Origin: Pedobacter cryoconitis
Lineage (GTDB): Bacteria > Bacteroidota > Bacteroidia > Sphingobacteriales > Sphingobacteriaceae
Reading direction: 5' to 3'
Assembly: GCF_003259615.1 (NCBI RefSeq)
Contig: NZ_QLLR01000021.1
Coordinates: forward strand, 1-64,000
DNA length: 64,000 nt
The translations under genes and the position numbers were made by a program. Under the pieces are notes generated by a model. The model was not told where the DNA came from, searched no databases, and worked only from the letters and a program-made list of their open reading frames with translations. Positions 7,681 to 17,147 of the stretch are shown in pieces. Positions within the stretch are counted from its first letter, which is position 1; each line of letters starts with the position of its first letter.

Positions 7681-7774
7681 TCGCCGCATTTATGCAGTGA
7701 ATATACGAACTAATCACCGCATGTTTGTTTAATCGCCGCTTTTATGCGGCGAATAGATCAATTAATCGCCGCAT
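7681..7774. promoter_or_regulatory. Array of six TCGCCGCAT half-sites upstream of fic (probable operator)
   Basis: Direct half-sites of the form TCgCCGCAT lie at 7681-7689, 7714-7722 (TCACCGCAT), 7733-7741 (TCGCCGCTT) and 7766-7774. Inverted ones lie at 7692-7700 (ATGCAGTGA) and 7744-7752 (ATGCGGCGA). The three-site block repeats with a period of exactly 52 bases, and each block contains one palindrome with centres 52 apart. The array begins three bases upstream of the fic start. It is best explained as an operator for a dimeric DNA-binding protein, perhaps the Fic protein's own winged helix. Confidence 0.7.
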
Positions 7775-7844
7775 ACAGGGTTGCTTAGCATCCAGCATAC
7801 AGTTAATTCCTCTGCTCTCTAATTAAATCAACTAAAAAATAAGT

Positions 7845-7873
7845 TTGAAAGATTACATAAAACTCTATTTTTG
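7845..7873 (+). promoter_or_regulatory. Bacteroidota-type promoter for the TetR gene
   Basis: TTG at 7845-7847 and TATTTTTG at 7866-7873 are 18 bases apart, which matches the Bacteroidota form TTG-N~19-TAnnTTTG. The -7 box ends 23 bases upstream of the tetR-like ATG. Confidence 0.6.
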
Positions 7874-7896
7874 GACAAATTCCTACGAAAGAGATT

Positions 7897-8559
7897 ATGC
7901 TGGATAAAAATGTTTTAAACAAGACGGAACCGAAAAACAGGAAACTAACTGAGCGTAAGCTTATTGATGCAGTAGGGGAAATAATCCGTTCAAAGGGCTA
8001 TACAGGTTTGGGCGTAAATGCTATTGCTAAAAGTGCCGGAGTCAGTAAAAAGCTGATTTATCGCTATTTTGGCACTGTAGATTCTTTGATTGAAACTTAT
8101 CTTATAGAAAGGGATTATTGGGTTACTTTCTCTAAAAAGGTAAGTGATGCAGCGGTGGCCTCCAATAAAAAGCAGACCATGATTGAATTTTCGTCCAGCA
8201 TCTTCGAAAATCAATTTGACTTCTTTTTTAATGAAGATGAAATGCAGCGGATCATCCTTTGGGAGATCTCGGAAAAAAGTAATATTTTAAATGAGCTGAG
8301 CAGAAAGCGTGAAGCTATGGGAGAGGAGCTGTTAAAGTTAACAGACCCTTATTTTAAAGATTCGGATATAAATTTCAGAGCTGTTTCGGCCATTATTATT
8401 TGTGGAATCTATTATTCTGTTTTACACACCAAAAAGAATGCGAGTACTTTATGTGGTCTTGACCTGAATACCGAAGCAGGAAGAAAAGAGATTACCAGGA
8501 CAGTAAGAAAGATAGTAGAGCTGTGCTTCGGAAGTAAAAAGAAAAAAACAGCAGTATAG
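7897..8559 (+). CDS. TetR/AcrR-family transcriptional regulator
   Basis: The 220-residue protein has an N-terminal TetR DNA-binding domain (about residues 20-65), with the helix-turn-helix in GLGVNAIAKSAGVSKKLIYRYFG and a following VDSLIETYL. The C-terminal ~150 residues form the helical ligand domain, which is not diagnostic. Regulators of this type usually repress a nearby efflux or metabolic gene. The adjacent genes (Fic on one side, a glycoside hydrolase on the other, both minus strand) do not point to a target. Confidence 0.9.
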   Translation: MLDKNVLNKTEPKNRKLTERKLIDAVGEIIRSKGYTGLGVNAIAKSAGVSKKLIYRYFGTVDSLIETYLIERDYWVTFSKKVSDAAVASNKKQTMIEFSSSIFENQFDFFFNEDEMQRIILWEISEKSNILNELSRKREAMGEELLKLTDPYFKDSDINFRAVSAIIICGIYYSVLHTKKNASTLCGLDLNTEAGRKEITRTVRKIVELCFGSKKKKTAV

Positions 8560-8560
8560 A

Positions 8561-8596
8561 TACCTCATGGCTAAACACACCTAAAGCCATGAGGTA
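8561..8596 (+). terminator. Probable terminator of the TetR gene
   Basis: TACCTCATGGCT (8561-8572) and AGCCATGAGGTA (8585-8596) form a perfect 12-bp stem with a 12-base loop, starting right after the stop codon. Only a short T-rich stretch follows. Confidence 0.6.
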
Positions 8597-8829
8597 TACT
8601 ATTTAATGTTGGTAAGAACGATTTCTAATCTTCTCAAAGATTCACACAAAGCAAAGTTAGATCAGATTAATTCTCTAAGTGGTGACATAAGCTAAAAATA
8701 ATTCAATTATTTTTAGCTTAAATATTTATTTAAATATCTTTTTATCAGCGTGTTATGTTTTGCTCTGTGAAAGTCGTGGATAAAATTATTTGACAGATCA
8801 TTTCATAATCGAAAATTGGGCGCTGAAAA

Positions 8830-11800
8830 TCACTCCAGAACCAGCAATAAACCTTCTCCTTTTTTAACAAGAATTTCTTCATTTACAGCGTAACTGCCTG
8901 CCGGTTGAAAGTTCCGTATAGCAGGTGCTTTAAGCTTTGCTTTTTTAGGATCAATGCCCAAAGCTTTCCAGTCCAGCTGAAGTTTCACTTTCATGTCTTC
9001 TTTAGCCCAGCTTGCTACAGCAATCAACGCCTTTTTATCCTTTAAATAAACGGTTGCCAAAACATTGGCCGCTGTTATTTTAACTGGATTGCTTTTGACC
9101 CAATAGCCAATCATCCGGCTATGCTGAAGATCAAAACTATCCCATATTTTCCAGATCGGGCGTGGATCTGCATTCGCTGACCAGGGCATCCGGTTTGTCA
9201 TTCCATAAACCATTCCTCTCCATGGATTGCCTCCGCCTTCCAGCATTTCACCCATCAGTCCAAATGGAATCCCTGAAATTTCTGTCAGGTAAAAATCTTG
9301 CGTATTGTTTTCATAATCGAAGTTTTCTCCAAACCACAACCTGTTTAAATAGGGGAAATGATCCATGTATAAATTGGCACTGTTATTAAAACCATCGCGT
9401 TTATTATACTGGTTTGCCGAGTGCAGGTCAATTATACCAGGGTGACCATTTTGAGTTAATACTCTTTTAATTCTTTTCATGGTCGTTCTGTCGTAAGCCA
9501 CATCATCCAGATAAATGCCGTCGATCCCAACATTTTGCACTAACCAGCTCATTCCTTCTACATAGTAATTATGCCAGCGGCTCATCCCGCTATTGATAAT
9601 CGCCGCATCTTTTACTTCAGGGACATACCACGCGGCAATATAATCCGCATTTAAATGTTCCTGTAACCACGCATAACCGCCCCCTTTACCTTTAGAGAAT
9701 ACTTCGTGCCCAAGACTTCTTAAAGGTGCCAATTCATAAGCACTATTAGATACCTCGCGAACGGTATTGTATATTTTTACTTTTAAACCCAGGTGATGTG
9801 CCGAATCTATATAACTCTTCATCGCCTGGTGTGCGATAAATGGATAATTGATATAAGGGTTAATAGCAGTACCATGGTGGATGTTGATTACTGTAGCGCC
9901 TGTGGCCTTAATCGTGTCTACGGGAGCATATTTATGATAATACCTTGTTGCCCACTGGTCTGCTGTATTCAGCGTGTGGAAAGGGGTGATCATTAAATTG
10001 AAATTATAGTAAAGCGTATCTCCGGCTTTCATTTCCCTTGCGCCACTATAGTTGGTTACAGCAGTACGTGTTGCCTGCTGTTGAATATCAATCCCTCCCT
10101 GATCCTGATTTCCCCATGAACCGGGTAGTACAAGAGGTTTGTCGAGATAAAAATTGGTATTTAACGGGCGGGTATAGCGTTCATCCCTCAAAGAAAAGCG
10201 TAAACCTGCATTTACTGCACCAATCCAGGCCCCATCCTGATTTTTATGGGCAACATCCCACTTCCATTTATAATCGGCAGGTATTTTTCCGCCTTTTAAA
10301 TTCAGCCCCATCATATATTCAGCAACTTCCTTTTTAAAAGGGATGACCATCCTGATGTCTTTAAGTTTTAGCGCTGTTAAGGCAGTAAGTTTAATCGTAT
10401 AATTAATAAACCCGTCAAACTCCAGACTCGCTTTAACCTCCATTTTTAATTTTGGGGAAGTATTTAAGGCTGTCCATTCCACCTCGCCCGGCGTTAACTG
10501 TTTGATTTCAGGTTTTCTGGTTTTCCATTGGATGACCGAACCAGTTGCTTCTTCAGCAATCAGAGCAAAAGGAGCAGCCAATAATGGCCGCGGACGCTGG
10601 TCAATCCCTGTCATTTCTTCTGTAAAGAACGATTCGATTTGTGCCGGCATGCCATCGTCCCCAAGCATCACTTTTCTGCCTAATAAACTAATCGTATTCG
10701 TATTTATTTTTAGAGGAATATAAGGTTTGATCAATTCGTTTTTCTGGCCTGAAGTTGAATTCAACCACGTTAAGCGGGTTTGTTTCCAAGGTTCGTTCAC
10801 GCCTCCGTTAACCGCCTTTTTCGGGCTGATTACTAGTTTAAGCTGTATGGGCACAGCTGCATTGCCCTCAGTCATCACGGTCACTGTGCCGCTATAGGTG
10901 GCGGGTTTTGTATCTTCCGGAATATCCAGTAAACACCATAAAGATTGGATTTCTCCTTTAGTCACGTCTACCTGTTTCTTTAATACCTGGTTATCCCAGT
11001 TGATGCCGTCGGTATTGAGGCACGAAAGTAAAGAAGAGGGAATAATAGCCCCATCAATACTTTTCAAATCAGTAAACTTTAACGTCACCTGATGCAGATC
11101 TTTTGAAAAGGCATATAAACCTAGCTGAAAGCTGAAGTTTTCACCCCGGTCTGCCGTATCTGTAAAGTTTAGCGCCGTTCCTTTAAGCGCCCAGCGCTGA
11201 GGAAGGTCTTTCTCCATCTTTACGGGATGTAACCTGTCTTCAGGGAAAACGAGGTAAGGCTGGCTTTTGTTTTTCGAAACCAGGCTTGCTACTTCTTTTG
11301 CAGTGGCGATGACTTCCATCGGGTAAAAGCTGTTTAACTGGTTATAAGATTCCAGATAATCTACTTTGGCAGCTATCGTCTTACCGCTTATTTTATTTTT
11401 CCAGGCTGATGTGGCCCGATCGGACGGTTTTTTATAAACTGCTGTCGGATAATTTGAACCCGGCTGTACATGAAAAGGCAGGTAATAAATATAGTAAGTG
11501 CCTGCGCCAGAAACTGGTTCGAAATAAATAGTTCCTGTCTCTCTGGTCAGGGCCTGCGTTTTTACATTCCATATCCGCTGATTGGAGCGGGCATCCACCA
11601 CAATAATTTCTTTGTTTGCCGGATCATCCTTTCTTCGCCATTCTACGACCGTTTTTGCTACTGCGCCAGCTGAGCTGACCTTAACAACCGCACGGTGGTT
11701 ACCTAATGAATCCGGGTTCCAGGTTTCTGTGCCGGTTTTATATTTTAATTGCTGTGCCTGGCTGAGTGTACAATTGATACTGAAAAGTAAGGCAACCCCA

Positions 11801-11844
11801 AAGATTGCTTTAGAAAAAAAATTTACCTCGGTTAATTTGAACAT
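8830..11844 (-). CDS. Secreted glycoside hydrolase-like protein (DUF6067 type)
   Basis: The 1004-residue protein has a signal peptide (MFKLTEVNFFSKAIFGVALLFSINCTLSQA). The N-terminal ~340 residues are beta-rich (an FYPMEVIA segment and a GTVTVMTEG segment). The C-terminal half looks like a TIM-barrel glycoside hydrolase: GLKVKIYNTVREVS, a central GIDGIYLDDVAYDR motif whose paired Asp may be catalytic, and ENFDYENNTQDFYL. It resembles the large DUF6067 family that is common in Bacteroidota polysaccharide loci. The substrate is not known, and no SusC/SusD pair is adjacent. It stands alone between convergent and spaced neighbours. Confidence 0.65.
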   Translation of the reverse strand: MFKLTEVNFFSKAIFGVALLFSINCTLSQAQQLKYKTGTETWNPDSLGNHRAVVKVSSAGAVAKTVVEWRRKDDPANKEIIVVDARSNQRIWNVKTQALTRETGTIYFEPVSGAGTYYIYYLPFHVQPGSNYPTAVYKKPSDRATSAWKNKISGKTIAAKVDYLESYNQLNSFYPMEVIATAKEVASLVSKNKSQPYLVFPEDRLHPVKMEKDLPQRWALKGTALNFTDTADRGENFSFQLGLYAFSKDLHQVTLKFTDLKSIDGAIIPSSLLSCLNTDGINWDNQVLKKQVDVTKGEIQSLWCLLDIPEDTKPATYSGTVTVMTEGNAAVPIQLKLVISPKKAVNGGVNEPWKQTRLTWLNSTSGQKNELIKPYIPLKINTNTISLLGRKVMLGDDGMPAQIESFFTEEMTGIDQRPRPLLAAPFALIAEEATGSVIQWKTRKPEIKQLTPGEVEWTALNTSPKLKMEVKASLEFDGFINYTIKLTALTALKLKDIRMVIPFKKEVAEYMMGLNLKGGKIPADYKWKWDVAHKNQDGAWIGAVNAGLRFSLRDERYTRPLNTNFYLDKPLVLPGSWGNQDQGGIDIQQQATRTAVTNYSGAREMKAGDTLYYNFNLMITPFHTLNTADQWATRYYHKYAPVDTIKATGATVINIHHGTAINPYINYPFIAHQAMKSYIDSAHHLGLKVKIYNTVREVSNSAYELAPLRSLGHEVFSKGKGGGYAWLQEHLNADYIAAWYVPEVKDAAIINSGMSRWHNYYVEGMSWLVQNVGIDGIYLDDVAYDRTTMKRIKRVLTQNGHPGIIDLHSANQYNKRDGFNNSANLYMDHFPYLNRLWFGENFDYENNTQDFYLTEISGIPFGLMGEMLEGGGNPWRGMVYGMTNRMPWSANADPRPIWKIWDSFDLQHSRMIGYWVKSNPVKITAANVLATVYLKDKKALIAVASWAKEDMKVKLQLDWKALGIDPKKAKLKAPAIRNFQPAGSYAVNEEILVKKGEGLLLVLE

Positions 11845-11976
11845 GGTCTTAGGTTAGGGGTGTTTTCCTAAGCTGAAGGTATTCATTTTAATCACGAAAG
11901 GCCTGAAAATGGCCCTGATTTAGGGCTTAAAATTAACGCAAACGTTTGAAATGCAGCCTTGCTAAACCGTTGTTAT

Positions 11977-12321
11977 CTATCCGTGTACTATTCTGCTATC
12001 TTTTGGCGCTTCTTCCCGGTCAAACATTCCGTAGTCTCTCACCACAGTTGCTATTCTTAAATGGTAGTCCTTAAAAACCGTTTCACGGCCCTGTGCTTGT
12101 GCATTACGGTGCATTTCAATATTTCTCCATTCGAGAATTGCTTTTTCATCTTCCCAAAAGGACAAGGACAAGATTTTATTCGGATGTACCAGGCTCTGGA
12201 ATCTTTCGATAGATATAAACCCCGCAACGGCAGCGAGTTCAGGATTAAGCTTTGCTGCAATGGCCAGATAGTCTGCCATTTTTCCCGCTGCGGGGATAAC
12301 TTCAAAAATTACTGCGATCAT
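11977..12321 (-). CDS. Antibiotic biosynthesis monooxygenase (ABM) domain protein
   Basis: The 114-residue product from the ATG at 12321 is a single ABM-type ferredoxin-like domain. It begins MIAVIFEVIPAAGKMADYL and carries the conserved GFISIERFQS and SLSFWEDEKAILEWRN segments. Such small proteins oxidise small aromatic compounds without a cofactor or have unknown roles. A longer start at 12372 would overlap the P450 coding sequence and lacks the family N-terminus. It starts 13 bases after the P450 stop and is probably cotranscribed with it. Confidence 0.8.
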   Translation of the reverse strand: MIAVIFEVIPAAGKMADYLAIAAKLNPELAAVAGFISIERFQSLVHPNKILSLSFWEDEKAILEWRNIEMHRNAQAQGRETVFKDYHLRIATVVRDYGMFDREEAPKDSRIVHG

Positions 12322-12334
12322 TTTTCTTGATTTT

Positions 12335-13513
12335 TTAAAGGGTGATAAATAGATTTTTAACCAGTCTTGCATTTAAAAGTGGCTCATAGGTAATGGTTTG
12401 CGGCAGAATTTGAATACGTTGGTATAAAATTTTAAATGTTTCTGCAGTGAGGTGAATCACTAAATGTTTAGCCAGACATTGATGATGGCCCGCACCAAAG
12501 GTCAGGTGTTCCTGATTATTGATTCTAAAAGGATTATAGGTTAAGGGAGATTCAAACACTTGTGGATCAAGATTCGCTGCAGCCAGTAAAATAGTAATCA
12601 TTTCTCCTGATTTGATCAATTGATCACCTATCAAAAGATCTTTTCCTGCAACCCTTCGGGTTAAATGTATGGGTGGGTCAAAACGTAAAGTTTCAATGAC
12701 TGCTTGTTTGAAATAGTTTGCCGCTTCAATTTCCGGAACTGGCTGTGGGTGATCGGCAAGCTGCAAGAGTGTATTAGTCAGCAGACCTCTTCCTGCATCA
12801 TAGCTTTGAATCAACAGGCCAATGAGATTAACGATCAGTAATGTTGCCCATTCGCTGGAAACTGAACTGTTTTTATCCGCTGTGTGATGGGGCAGGTATT
12901 TTTGCAATAGGGAAAATACCTTGTTGATCAGTTCATTAAGTTTTATAGTGTCCGCTGCGGTTTGTTGTGGGGACATGATTTTAACCAGTAGCGGCAGTTG
13001 ATCAATCAGGAACTTACTATCTTCTGTTCCAATCTTCAGGCTTTTCAGGATATAGAGCGCTGGTAATTTTTTACAAACTACCTCAACCCAGTCCATAGGC
13101 AGTCCTGTGATAACTGGTGCTAATAGAAAATCAAGCAACTCAGGTACAGCAACAGGCTACATTTGATTATAAAGCTGTAATGCTACTGCTCTTGACTGCT
13201 GATGCTGCTGGAAATTATTCAGCCGGGCTAACTGTTGAATTAACTGAATTGCATTTTGATTCAGGCCAGTATGGCTGGTTTGAAGTTCAGGAATCAGTGC
13301 ATCCTGATGTTGTAAAGCCTCTTTAGCTAAAGAATAAGCATAGATAATCCAGCTTTGCTGCGCGGAAGCATAATAAATGGGGTGTGCTGCTCTTTTTTGT
13401 ACATAAAATGTACGGGATTCAATTGTATTCCAATCTAAAATAATTCCGGTGTCCATGAAGTTTTTGTTATTGACTTCACCAAAATTACCAAACCTGAAAA
13501 GCTGATACTTCAT
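12335..13513 (-). pseudogene. Cytochrome P450 interrupted by one in-frame amber codon
   Basis: Two reading-frame pieces in the same frame make one P450 of about 391 residues, broken only by TAG at 13157-13159 (between LQLYNQM and PVAVPELLD). The second part carries the P450 hallmarks: the ExxR motif in VIETLRFDPPIHLTRR, and the haem-binding FGAGHHQCLAKHL with the proximal Cys. The first part has the expected AHPIYYAS and AKEALQH segments. The I-helix region is only loosely preserved (LIQSYDAGRG). One nonsense change, for instance CAG to TAG, would explain the break. The start at 13513 is a choice; 13552 is also open. A downstream fragment could still be made, but without its N-terminus it should not fold normally. 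Confidence 0.8.
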
Positions 13514-13591
13514 TCTAAAATGAAGTGTCCTTAAGACAGGTAAAACGCACAAAGGAAAACTGGTTAAGTTTTCCTTTGATTCACTGGCTAT

Positions 13592-13939
13592 TTATTTAAA
13601 TAATTCTTGCAGATCTCTGTCGGCGGTAGGGATCTTTTTGAGAAAATCATCAAAACCCGTTCCTTCATGAGAGCTGTACATGCCATAGGCATCAATAATG
13701 TAGCCAATCTGGCCTTCTTTGTCTTCTAACAAATAAAGCACAGAATTATCTGCCGGATCTGAGTCACCTTCAAAACGATAAGTTTTTATGATAGTCAGAT
13801 CTTCCGGTACATAGATTTTGTGCAGACCAACACCTTGCATTTTGCCGTGGTCAGTCATCTTTATTTCGTTATCTAACCCTTTTTGCCTTAATTTTTCTAA
13901 AATCTGGCTAAGTGTGTTCATTTCCGCTGGTTGTTCCAT
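13592..13939 (-). CDS. Small conserved Bacteroidota protein (often mislabelled PRPP synthetase)
   Basis: The 115-residue product from the ATG at 13939 resembles a small conserved family with an N-terminal TLSQILEKLRQKGL helix, an IKTYRFEGDSDPADNSVLY core and a GYIIDAYGMYSSHEG C-terminal motif. Databases sometimes call members phosphoribosylpyrophosphate synthetase, but the protein is far too short for that and has no PRPP-binding loop. The function is unknown. It follows the trehalase gene by 52 bases on the same strand. Confidence 0.65.
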   Translation of the reverse strand: MEQPAEMNTLSQILEKLRQKGLDNEIKMTDHGKMQGVGLHKIYVPEDLTIIKTYRFEGDSDPADNSVLYLLEDKEGQIGYIIDAYGMYSSHEGTGFDDFLKKIPTADRDLQELFK

Positions 13940-13991
13940 AATAAAGATTGTTTGCTTATTAAACAAAGCCTTCAATAAATGGTTTTCTTTT

Positions 13992-15539
13992 TTATTTCGT
14001 GTACCCGTATTTTTTCATCAATGAAATTAATACCCCATTCGTCCATCCAAATCCATCCTGAGAAGCATATTCTCCACCTCCGGCTTTCAATTGCAGGTCT
14101 ACCACATTGTATTTCTCCATCAACTTTCCTGTACGCTGATAAACGTTCGTATTTAAATTGATCCAGCGCACTGCAATCTGTTTCTCTAAACCATGAAAAC
14201 CATAATTACCTAACCCGGTAATCGCCATCCATTGTAAGGGAGCCCAGCCGTTAGGTGCATCCCATTGTTGATGCGTATTCAGCGGTGTAGAAACCAATCC
14301 TCCCGGTTTCAGGAATTTTTGCTGTAAAATATGCTGAGCCAGTTTTGCCTGTTTTAAATCTGCCAGGTTAAAGGATAAAGGAAACATGCCTGCCAAACTC
14401 AATACAGGAGACTGTTTTTTAGTTTTAAAATTGTAATCTGTAAACCAGGAATACTTTGGAGACCAGAAATATTTCCGGATACTGGCTTTCCTTTTTAAGG
14501 CCAAGGTCTGATACTGCTTTTCTTTGACTACATCGTGTTGAAGTGCATAACATTTCTGCAGGGTGAGTTCCAGGTTATACAATAAACAATTCAGGTCTAC
14601 AGGAACAATTTGTGTAGTTTGAATGGTCTTTAATTGCATGCCATCTGCCAGCCACCTGCTGCTGAAATCCCAGCCGCTTTCTGCTGCCGATCTTATATCA
14701 CGGTATATTTCCGGGTTTTTTGCTTCGGCTTGCTGGCCGATCAGCACATCTTCCTTATAAGATTCTTGTCTGGGCGTATTTAACTGGTCGTAATAGCGGT
14801 TCAGCTTACTTCCGTCGGGCATAACCACTACATGTTTAGTCGGAGCAGACTGATCCATCCAATACGTATATTCTTTTTCCAGCGCCGGTAAATAGGTAGC
14901 GTAGGCCTCATTTCCTTTGATTTGGGCAAGCAGCCCGATCATCAGTGAGAAAAACGGAGGTTGAGATCTGCTGAGGTAATAATTTCTGTTTCCGTTTGGA
15001 ATATGTCCATTCTGCTCAATCAGGTAAGCAAAGTTTTTGATCATATTTTCAATGGTTTCATTTTCTCCGGATACCTGCAGCCCTAACATCGTAAAATAAC
15101 TGTCCCAATAATAGACTTCTCTGAAGCGTCCGCCGGGAACGATATAAGGAGAAGGGAGATCAAGCAGGGAATTATTAGCGATTTTTTCTGCTGGTTTACG
15201 AAGCAGTGCCTCCCAGAGTTGATTGATATGTTTAGCTACCGGTTGATTAGCCGTGATTACTACTGTAGCATTGGTATCTGGAAGAATAAAGTTATCATTT
15301 ACAAAAGCCTTAATGCTAAATTTTGTTTTGGCGGCTTTTAATTTCATATAATCCTCAAGAATTTTTTCAGGATCTCTTTTTGGGATACAATCCACAAAAG
15401 TTTTACCGTCCTTCAATACATTCTGCATTTGTACATCAATAAACAGTTGCCCATAAAGCGAATCAGGTGTTTTAGTCTGGGCGGAAACTCTTCCCAGCTG
15501 AAGCCCGATAAAGAGGATAAATATAATCTTTCGTATCAT
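13992..15539 (-). CDS. treA: Periplasmic alpha,alpha-trehalase (GH37)
   Basis: The 515-residue enzyme splits trehalose into two glucose molecules. It has a signal peptide (MIRKIIFILFIGLQLGRVSAQ), so it acts in the periplasm. Both GH37 signatures are present: PGGRFREVYYWDSYF (around residue 136) and QWDAPNGWAPLQW near residue 430. A glycine-rich GGGEYASQDGFGWTNG segment near the C-terminus also fits. Length is normal for TreA. It has its own upstream region and is followed by the small conserved protein. Confidence 0.93.
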   Translation of the reverse strand: MIRKIIFILFIGLQLGRVSAQTKTPDSLYGQLFIDVQMQNVLKDGKTFVDCIPKRDPEKILEDYMKLKAAKTKFSIKAFVNDNFILPDTNATVVITANQPVAKHINQLWEALLRKPAEKIANNSLLDLPSPYIVPGGRFREVYYWDSYFTMLGLQVSGENETIENMIKNFAYLIEQNGHIPNGNRNYYLSRSQPPFFSLMIGLLAQIKGNEAYATYLPALEKEYTYWMDQSAPTKHVVVMPDGSKLNRYYDQLNTPRQESYKEDVLIGQQAEAKNPEIYRDIRSAAESGWDFSSRWLADGMQLKTIQTTQIVPVDLNCLLYNLELTLQKCYALQHDVVKEKQYQTLALKRKASIRKYFWSPKYSWFTDYNFKTKKQSPVLSLAGMFPLSFNLADLKQAKLAQHILQQKFLKPGGLVSTPLNTHQQWDAPNGWAPLQWMAITGLGNYGFHGLEKQIAVRWINLNTNVYQRTGKLMEKYNVVDLQLKAGGGEYASQDGFGWTNGVLISLMKKYGYTK

Positions 15540-15660
15540 AATCTCATATTTTGAATAATAATACGATTTATTCTGGCTTTACCGATAAAACCCGCTGATT
15601 TTCCATTCTTTTTCCGGCCTGCCTAACTTCTCTTAAGAACCTGACCAGAACTTAAACGCA

Positions 15661-15692
15661 AAAGGGCGATGTCTGTGAAGACATCGCCCTTT
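15661..15692 (-). terminator. Rho-independent terminator of metK
   Basis: AAAGGGCGATGTCT (15661-15674) and AGACATCGCCCTTT (15679-15692) form a perfect 14-bp stem with a four-base GTGA loop. In the minus-strand transcript the stem is preceded by an A-rich tract and ends in a T run. It lies 26 bases past the metK stop. Confidence 0.85.
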
Positions 15693-15717
15693 TTACTGTA
15701 TTTTTTACCTGACCGGA

Positions 15718-16986
15718 TTATAGAGAGAACGCTTTTTTAACTGCGTCTACAAAGTCTAATTTTTCCCAGGTGAATAATTCTACTGTAACTTCTTTTTCAG
15801 TACCGTTAGATGCTTTAAAGATTTTGGTAATTACTTCATTGTTTTTACCAAAGTGCCCGTAAGCTGCAGTTTCTGAATAAATAGGGTTTCTTAATTTCAA
15901 ACGGGTTTCAATACCATAAGGAGTCATATCGAAGATTTTTTCAACTTCTTTCGCGATTTCACCATCAGTAAGTAATTTACCGTCTGCTGCTTTAACCTTA
16001 GCTGTTCCGTAAGTGTTTACGTAAATACCCATTGGCTGAGCAACACCAATTGCATAAGATACCTGTACCAGGATTTCATCTGCAACACCAGCTGCCACTA
16101 AGTTTTTAGCGATGTGTCTGGTTGCATAAGCTGCCGAACGGTCAACTTTAGATGGATCTTTTCCTGAGAATGCACCACCACCGTGTGCACCTTTACCACC
16201 GTAAGTATCAACAATGATCTTTCTTCCGGTTAAACCAGTATCTCCATGAGGGCCACCAATCACAAATTTACCAGTTGGGTTAATGTGATATTTGATGTCC
16301 TTGTTGAACAATTTGCTAAACTGAGGATATTGGCTTGATACACGTGGGATCAGGATGTTGATAATATCTTCTTTTATCTTTTTAAGCATGGTCTGCTCTT
16401 CATCGAAATCATCATGTTGTGTAGATACCACGATAGAATCGATTCTTACAGGCTCATTGTTATCATTGTATTCTAAAGTAACCTGAGACTTTGCATCCGG
16501 ACGTAAATAAGTGATTTCCGTATTTTCACGACGGATTGCAGCTAATTCAATCAGAATTTTGTGTGCAAGGTCAAGTGCAAGCGGCATAAAGTTTTCAGTC
16601 TCTCTGGTTGCATAACCGAACATCATTCCCTGGTCACCAGCTCCCTGAGTAGTTTTGTCTTCTTTGTCTACACCCTGGTTAATGTCAGGAGATTGCTCAT
16701 GAATAGCAGACAGTACACTACAAGAGTTACTATCAAACATATATTCACCTTTAGTGTAACCAATTTTATTGATTACTTCTCTTGCGATCTTCTGTACATC
16801 AAGATATGCCTTGGATTTAACTTCTCCGGCAAGGAAAACTTGTCCGGTAGTTACTAAAGTCTCACAAGCAACTTTTGATTCAGGATCAAATGCTAAAAAA
16901 TTATCAATTAGTGCATCCGAAATTTGATCTGCTACTTTATCAGGATGACCTTCAGAAACAGATTCTGATGTAAATAAATATGACAT
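15718..16986 (-). CDS. metK: S-adenosylmethionine synthase
   Basis: The 422-residue enzyme makes S-adenosylmethionine from methionine and ATP. The order of motifs matches MetK: SVSEGHPDKVADQISDA at the N-terminus, GAGDQGMMFGYA around residue 120, GPHGDTGLTGRKIIVDTYGG near 250 and SGKDPSKVDRSAAYA. It stands alone, with its own promoter, a probable SAM-II riboswitch in its leader and a terminator, so feedback by its product is likely. Confidence 0.97.
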   Translation of the reverse strand: MSYLFTSESVSEGHPDKVADQISDALIDNFLAFDPESKVACETLVTTGQVFLAGEVKSKAYLDVQKIAREVINKIGYTKGEYMFDSNSCSVLSAIHEQSPDINQGVDKEDKTTQGAGDQGMMFGYATRETENFMPLALDLAHKILIELAAIRRENTEITYLRPDAKSQVTLEYNDNNEPVRIDSIVVSTQHDDFDEEQTMLKKIKEDIINILIPRVSSQYPQFSKLFNKDIKYHINPTGKFVIGGPHGDTGLTGRKIIVDTYGGKGAHGGGAFSGKDPSKVDRSAAYATRHIAKNLVAAGVADEILVQVSYAIGVAQPMGIYVNTYGTAKVKAADGKLLTDGEIAKEVEKIFDMTPYGIETRLKLRNPIYSETAAYGHFGKNNEVITKIFKASNGTEKEVTVELFTWEKLDFVDAVKKAFSL

Positions 16987-17070
16987 TTTAAATAATTAGT
17001 TAAATAATCAACAATTCTTTAAAATGGACAATGACCCCGTAAAAACAGGCAGTAAAATGAAGTGTATGAA

Positions 17071-17139
17071 TGGTTAGCACTTTTTTTTACGTGGTTGCAA
17101 TCCCGTCATGCTAACATAACATCGCAAATCAGTCCACCT
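17071..17139 (-). ncRNA. Probable SAM-II riboswitch, long-loop variant, in the metK leader
   Basis: On the minus strand the leader contains GGTGGACTGATTT, then ATTGCAACCACG, then an A-rich stretch and GTGCTAACC. This order matches the SAM-II core (CUGAUUU...AUUGCAA). GTGG (17134-17137) pairs with CCAC (17091-17094) as P1. GTTAGCA (17109-17115) in the loop pairs perfectly with TGCTAAC (17073-17079) past P1, giving the H-type pseudoknot. The loop carries about 25 extra bases, as in Bacteroidota long-loop forms. It begins at about the predicted transcription start and ends 84 bases before the ATG. Confidence 0.75.
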
Positions 17140-17147
17140 TTATATTG

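Noticed and set aside
12061..12330. Plus-strand frame opposite the ABM gene
   Set aside because: It runs across the ABM gene in reverse and has no domain, while the ABM protein on the other strand is clear.
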